Below, piece by piece: positions 59,629-64,000 of a stretch of DNA of 64,000 bases. Source of the DNA: Isoetes taiwanensis (Eukaryota > Streptophyta > Lycopodiopsida > Isoetales > Isoetaceae); contig JAJEKV010000109.1 of NCBI GenBank assembly GCA_021234155.1, forward strand, positions 1,755,359 to 1,819,358. Direction: 5' to 3'. Numbering within the stretch: position 1 is the stretch's first letter; every line of letters begins with the position of its first letter. Both the position numbers and the translations under genes were made by a program. Below the pieces are notes generated by a model. It was not told the origin of the DNA and made no database searches. It saw nothing but the letters and a program-made list of their open reading frames with translations.

Positions 59629-59850
59629 ACGTGAGGTAAGCCACGTTGAATGATGGATGTATATCCCACCCGAGCCTCTACACGTGAGATAAGCCACGTT
59701 GAAGGATGGATGTATGTCCAATCTCTGCAATACCCAGTGCTATGCCCTAGTTTATAGAGATATTGTCTAGAAAGGATTGCTATGCCCTAGTTTATAGTGT
59801 CTAGAAAGGATTGCTATGCCCTAGTTTATAGAGATATTGTCTGAGTCTTG
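59629..59850. repeat. Two small tandem repeat blocks
   Basis: Block one: acgtgag(g/a)taagccacgttgaa in two copies 53 bp apart (59629, 59682), with the linking cccgagcctctaca string also at 59447. Block two: ctatgccctagtttatag in three copies at 59740, 59780 and 59814, the second with an internal deletion, followed by gtcttgggtcttgagtcttggg. Confidence 0.8.
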
Positions 59851-60414
59851 GGTCTTGAGTCTTGGGTCTTTCTGAAGACAAGAGAACTAAAGACTAGTTG
59901 GCATGGTAGATGCAAATTGGCTAGGGTTCCACTTCTCTCTATCCCTCTCTCAAGCCTTGTCAGGATAGGATAAACCGTAGACTTCGAAGATTGGACCTTG
60001 AGCTTGAACACCACAAAACTTGTAATAGAGCCCATTGCCTCAAATAGTCCAGGGAACTCCTCGATGACCCAATGAGTAGAGGAACTATGGATCGATACCA
60101 ATGAACCGAACTCTAGACACAATTTCTAAGTGCCTGAGGGTGATAACCTCCATAACTCTCCTCATCAAAAGGAACATACCTCCATGCCTTCATAGCATCC
60201 CCCCAACCGGTGAGCCGCCTTTGTCGATGTTCAGTTGAACTAAATCTTGCTTGTGGTGCTACTCAGCATGGCAATCCAATGAAGATATGGAAGACCACTT
60301 GAGTATCTTGGTATGGTGTTTCCGCCATCGCCATAAGAGGTGGGATGGATTTCCTATAAATATCCGACATGTTTTGGCCAGCTTAGTTTGTGTCCGTAGT
60401 TCGTAACATTATAT

Positions 60415-60558
60415 TTGGTACCTTTTGTGGCTCGAAGTTCGAGTCTCCATGAAGACATGTATGACTTGGCACCGTTGGACCATATGGTCTTGGCTTGGTC
60501 TTGGATACCATAGATGGTGTGATCGATGCTCGAGGACGAGCATAGTTCTAGTAAGAGA
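60415..60558 (+). mobile_element. Diverged solitary relative of the array's PBS-PPT segment
   Basis: On the plus strand it shares, in order, a PBS-like ttggtacc, ggctcgaagttcgagtctcc then atg, and gatgctcgaggacgagcat then agttctagtaagaga with array spacer A (minus strand), over about 145 bp against about 155 bp. The PBS and PPT are both mutated. It is an old copy in the opposite orientation, 34 kb from the array. Matching LTRs were not identified around it. Confidence 0.7.
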
Positions 60559-61060
60559 TTATAACTAATTGATAAGAGGCAGCCGGTAGATCTTGCGGGG
60601 GTAGTTAAGGAATATTACATATCACATGGACCTGTCGAATGAGCTCGGAGAACTAGGAGCAAATGCATGACTATTCCTTTATATCAAGATCATACATCAA
60701 GACTCCAGAACATTAGTCCAGATACCCACAATTGGACTCTTAGGCTAGTAAAGCACCAAATGGGGAAGGTCCATTTATCTTCTAGCATCCATAGCTAGGA
60801 GCTTGGTAGTAGAATACTGGTGAGTGGCTGGAGCTCCACTAGATAAAACTTAATGACTTACACAATGGTTAAGAAAAACAACATAATCTGAACTTGTACT
60901 ATCCACTTGAATTAATTACGCTTCTCAAGGCTTCTTCCGCCTACTAAATAGGTAACTCACAAACACATGATTTAGGGTTCATTGTAGACACAAAAAGCCC
61001 TCATCTCTTCAAATAACCTTTTTAAAATATCTATTTAAGTCGCTGAGACATGGCAACCCT
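60559..61060. other. No supportable gene
   Basis: Possibly LTR sequence belonging to the relict at 60415, starting ttataac after the purine tract, but no partner copy lies in the window. Confidence 0.35.
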
Positions 61061-61068
61061 ACCATAAT

Positions 61069-61201
61069 GATCTAGAAAGCTTGGAATGCATAGGCTGCTA
61101 GAGTTGAGCATGTCATCATGCATGTCATCAACTTACTTGTCCACAACTTATTGTAACGATCTAGAAAGTTGGAATGCATAGGCTGCTAGAGTTGATCATG
61201 T
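61069..61201 (+). repeat. Two ~45-bp direct repeats, offset 89 bp
   Basis: The strings gatctagaaag(c)ttgg and aatgcataggctgctagagttga(g/t)catgt occur together at 61069 and 61158. Confidence 0.8.
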
Positions 61202-61975
61202 GTCGTCAAGTATGCATAAAGTATGCATAAGCCACCCCTTCCAATGTCCTAAAATTAGAGAACATTTTCACAAATAACAACAAATATTAACTAGGGGGGT
61301 AATTAGCTTCGTGAAAAATAATTTTTTATTTTTGTATATCACACATACTTTTTTTATACAAGATGACTTTTGAACATGGACCTGATGATATAGATATCTA
61401 GACCATTCAGTTTGAAAATATTCTCATGTCAACAAATGAGATGATTCTAGGATGGATATTCCATCAAGTCTATTGTCTCAGCCATCCTCCAAACAAGGGA
61501 TATCGAGCTTATGAACATAACAGTGTCAAGTGAAATTATGTGTAGCAAAATTGGCATAGATATCTTTGGGTGACTAAACACCATACCACTGAAGCTTCAC
61601 GGAGAATATACAAAGATCGTGAAGAGGGCTAATAGTTATTCTTATAATTTAACAAAAGTAACGATGCCATGTTATTCTATTGATAAGGCCTCTTCCAAAT
61701 AAACTTCCAAACCAAGGTAGCAGCAATATAGACCATGTACCTAACATAATCTCCTATTCTGGTTGTGAATGGAGGGACAAAATAGGAGGCACTTTCATTT
61801 TTTTTCTGTGGCTACTCCAACTGCAACATTGCTTACCTGCAAAAGCCAATGAAATGCAATTTGTACAAATGGAGCAAAATAAGACAAATTTTGTTACACA
61901 AAGAAAGTCTAATTCTTGGCCAGCAAAGCTGTAACAATACTACTCCACAGACCACAAGGCCCTGGTACCATAATA
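61202..61975. other. No supportable gene
   Basis: AT-rich sequence; the 84-codon frame at 61680-61934 has no recognised domain. Confidence 0.35.
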
Positions 61976-61984
61976 ATCCATCTT

Positions 61985-62257
61985 ATAGGGGGCTGGTAGG
62001 ATTGCAAGATCTGCTTTTGAATCTAAGCATGTTCAACACCATGCTGAAGTATGCAATGAATTAAGAGGATTTGCTGCACTGGCTGTTGCAAATGGATCCC
62101 TTGAATTGGAACTCAACTCTAATGCAACTCCCATAGCACAAACTACAATACTTGCAAAAATGTTCACACAGCAAGGTGATGAACCTTTAGGAGCTCTTAA
62201 TGTAAGATCTGTCCAGAAGCACAGGGCTATGTTTGGGACTATGCCATGCTTATATTA
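61985..62257 (+). pseudogene. Unidentified coding fragment (~85 codons, no start)
   Basis: One frame stays open through GRIARSAFESKHVQHHAE, AALAVANGSLELELNSNATP and LGALNVRSVQKHRAMFG to a stop at 62255-62257. Composition looks coding. A second piece downstream, about 62384-62506 (VISDKVKQKMKEVHNAATF...), is in another frame. It may be a remnant of a mobile or captured gene; I do not recognise it. Confidence 0.3.
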
Positions 62258-62649
62258 AGGTGCCTGGGTATCCTGAAAGAGAACCTAATCAGAGATTCCT
62301 TCCTTGGAGATGTGCTCCAAAAAAGTAGGATTGGTTGGCTGCAAGAGCATAAGATTGAAAAAGCCAATTTGCACTTAAATCAGTCATCTCAGACAAGGTC
62401 AAACAGAAAATGAAAGAAGTGCATAATGCAGCAACGTTTTTACACCAAGAGGCTTCTAAAGATTCTGACAAATCTGATCTAGGTGGCGGGGACTGCAGAA
62501 AGTGATAAAGAAGACCACTGGATCAGGGCATATACTGATAAGTAAAAGAAGTAAAAACTCCACAATTTCTTTTAGAGGTTCAACCTAAAACAGATAACCA
62601 TGCTTGGTATTTGATTCAGGTGTGATACTCAGGAGAATAGAAACAGAAA

Positions 62650-62815
62650 CACAATAATGTAAACTGACGATCTGTTTCCAATTTCGATGTTATATTTGCC
62701 AATGGACGCATGTTAATCTCTACATCATGGATAGCAATTAACCTGCCAGCTCTTACTAGGTCGATGAATTTCATGTATCTGCCACATTTTGGCGTAATAG
62801 ACGTTATTCATCTCG
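62650..62815 (-). pseudogene. Unidentified coding fragment (~48 codons, no start)
   Basis: The minus-strand frame reads ITSITPKCGRYMKFIDLVRA and then GRLIAIHDVEINMRPLANIT. It looks like a conserved exon but I cannot name the family, and no clean splice sites in the right phase were found. Sequence 62816-63325 gave nothing further. Confidence 0.3.
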
Positions 62816-63325
62816 ATTCTGCTTGTATAATCAATTCTAGAGCAGTACAGAAGCCTTAGTAGGTAGCCAAAAATATGAACCCTTACAAATCACGGTATAG
62901 AGATGTGTTTGAGCCACACTCCCACTGAGGAGTTTTCCAAGTTCGATGGCACCGACAAATATTTTCATAAGATATGCTTTAATCTTTCAAGAATTGTCTG
63001 ACCTTCACTGGACCTTCCCAAGTGTATGCTTGAATTTTTTCAGGTTAAGGGTAAGATATTCCCACGCTGAAATACCAACATGATCTACAAGGGCATATAA
63101 AAATATAATTGCCAAGCTACGAATTAATGCTGACGTGGAATGCTGATATGCAATTTGGCTGACAACCTACACTATTGATGGTGACAAAAGTCAGCCTGGC
63201 TTAGCTAATGAAAAATAACCGCGTTCATAAACAATTCCATTTTCGTTGTATTTGACCATTCTTCGTCTTCTCTTCACTCTATCTACAATCCTACTTTATT
63301 GCCTAGAATTCTTGACAAACCTTAC

Positions 63326-63763
63326 CAGCTTTCCACTTTCATCAAGAGTCATCGGGTTTTCAACATACACAGTCTGAGCTTGGGGCCTTCCAGCAGGCTG
63401 CAGTACAAAATCAGATGGTCATTGCACAAGAAGATGCTTGTAATAGCTCAAACTACATTTAACATATACAAACCACAGAGGTTGCAGAAGGCTGAGGAGG
63501 AAATGATGGCCTTTGCATTGGCACTGGCATTCGGCACCGTTCATCTGTTCAAAACCCATAGCCTGGTTTTATGTAAAAACATTTAAAAAGCATGTGTCCA
63601 CTTTCCCCACGATAACACCACATGAGAAAAAGGAAAATGAAGAAGGTACATACAGGAATGGTTGTCACAAAGTGACAAAGGGCACACTTCACAGACTGCG
63701 CTCCATAAGCATACATAAGCATCATGTTGCACCCACCACAATTCACATGTGCCATTTGATTTC
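63326..63763 (-). CDS. LSD1/LOL-type zinc-finger protein, 3' part
   Basis: Exons on the minus strand: 63763-63654 holds a complete LSD1-type finger ([20 protein letters not shown] then [14 protein letters not shown]-x2-C...C-x2-C), 63544-63477 holds MNG then [18 protein letters not shown], and 63397-63326 holds [20 protein letters not shown] then SGKL. The order and wording (AHVNCG.C, LMY..GA.SVKCA.C.FVT, ENPM..DESGKL) match the third finger and C-terminus of plant LSD1, a regulator of cell death and ROS responses (known for the family). The upstream fingers should lie beyond 64000. The middle exon needs one more C near 63533-63535 to stay in frame. The last exon after 63326 could not be placed. 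Confidence 0.85.
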
Positions 63764-64000
63764 CTATTGAAAACATATACACCCTTATCAGTTCTAGGAT
63801 AATAGTTAAGAGTTTTTTATTCTTACACTATTGCTCTTTAGGTTATTAATCACTTCAATGTTGTCAGTCAGGCTAAACATGCCCTGACATTTTTTTGCAC
63901 CTCCTGATGTATGATATGCTAGAAGAGGGCATTTATTCGCAGTGATTTTGGCAATGATTTTAAATTTACTAACAAGCTTCTCTATAAATCATTTAACAAT
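63764..64000 (-). other. Probable intron of the LSD1-like gene
   Basis: AT-rich sequence upstream of the acceptor gttttcaatag (minus strand, ending at 63764). The donor is outside the window. Confidence 0.6.

Overview
The window looks like a repeat-rich nuclear region of a green land plant. The evidence is an ARL5-type small GTPase whose exons are joined by a GT-AG intron, an LSD1/LOL-type zinc-finger gene at the right edge (a family typical of plants), LTR elements primed by plant initiator-Met tRNA (TGGTATCAGAGC), a Mutator-like transposase with a SWIM finger, and short AT-rich introns of 63-67 nt. I cannot place the lineage; the single-intron ARL5, the DUF7869-like protein and the Crypton-like recombinase would fit a bryophyte, lycophyte or fern as well as a seed plant. 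Layout: (1) 1-26730 is one head-to-tail array of about 3.16-kb units (eight complete plus one partial, continuing off the left edge). Each unit is a non-autonomous LTR retroelement read on the minus strand. It alternates a long LTR of about 2.45 kb with a short LTR-like segment of about 158 bp, and has two primer-binding sites and two polypurine tracts but no credible coding sequence. The array stops exactly on an LTR terminus at 26730. (2) 26731-36900 has a small TATA-driven ORF, a decayed minus-strand multi-exon gene of unknown family, a plus-strand DUF8039-like fragment and a decayed plus-strand DUF7869-like gene. Scattered through its introns and intergenic gaps is a family of near-identical 22-bp palindromes, AAATTGGGC-N4-GCCCAATTT. 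(3) 36900-49800 is mostly decayed transposon sequence: a 15-bp minisatellite, a degenerate MULE (45.26-47.4 kb) flanked by AACCAC/GTGGTT-rich tracts, a 29-bp-period array of a second palindrome (GGCGGAAT type), a 442-bp tandem duplication and a MITE-like inverted-repeat element. (4) 49850-51400 has a PIF/Harbinger-like MITE with a TAA target duplication 228 bp upstream of the apparently intact ARL5 gene. (5) 51400-58250 is mostly non-coding, then a Crypton-like (DUF3504-type) tyrosine-recombinase gene with three tiny introns; nearly all its reading-frame breaks are single missing bases in homopolymers. (6) 58250-64000 has minor duplications, a diverged solitary relative of the array's PBS-PPT segment (60.4 kb), and the 3' part of an LSD1-like gene on the minus strand running off the right edge. 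Base-level quality needs care. Across array units the same GC-containing trinucleotide sites flip between a few states (for example ACG/CTG) while neighbouring AT-rich stretches are identical. Coding frames are broken mostly by one-base homopolymer contractions. Both look like residual long-read consensus error rather than biology, though decay cannot be excluded from one sequence.
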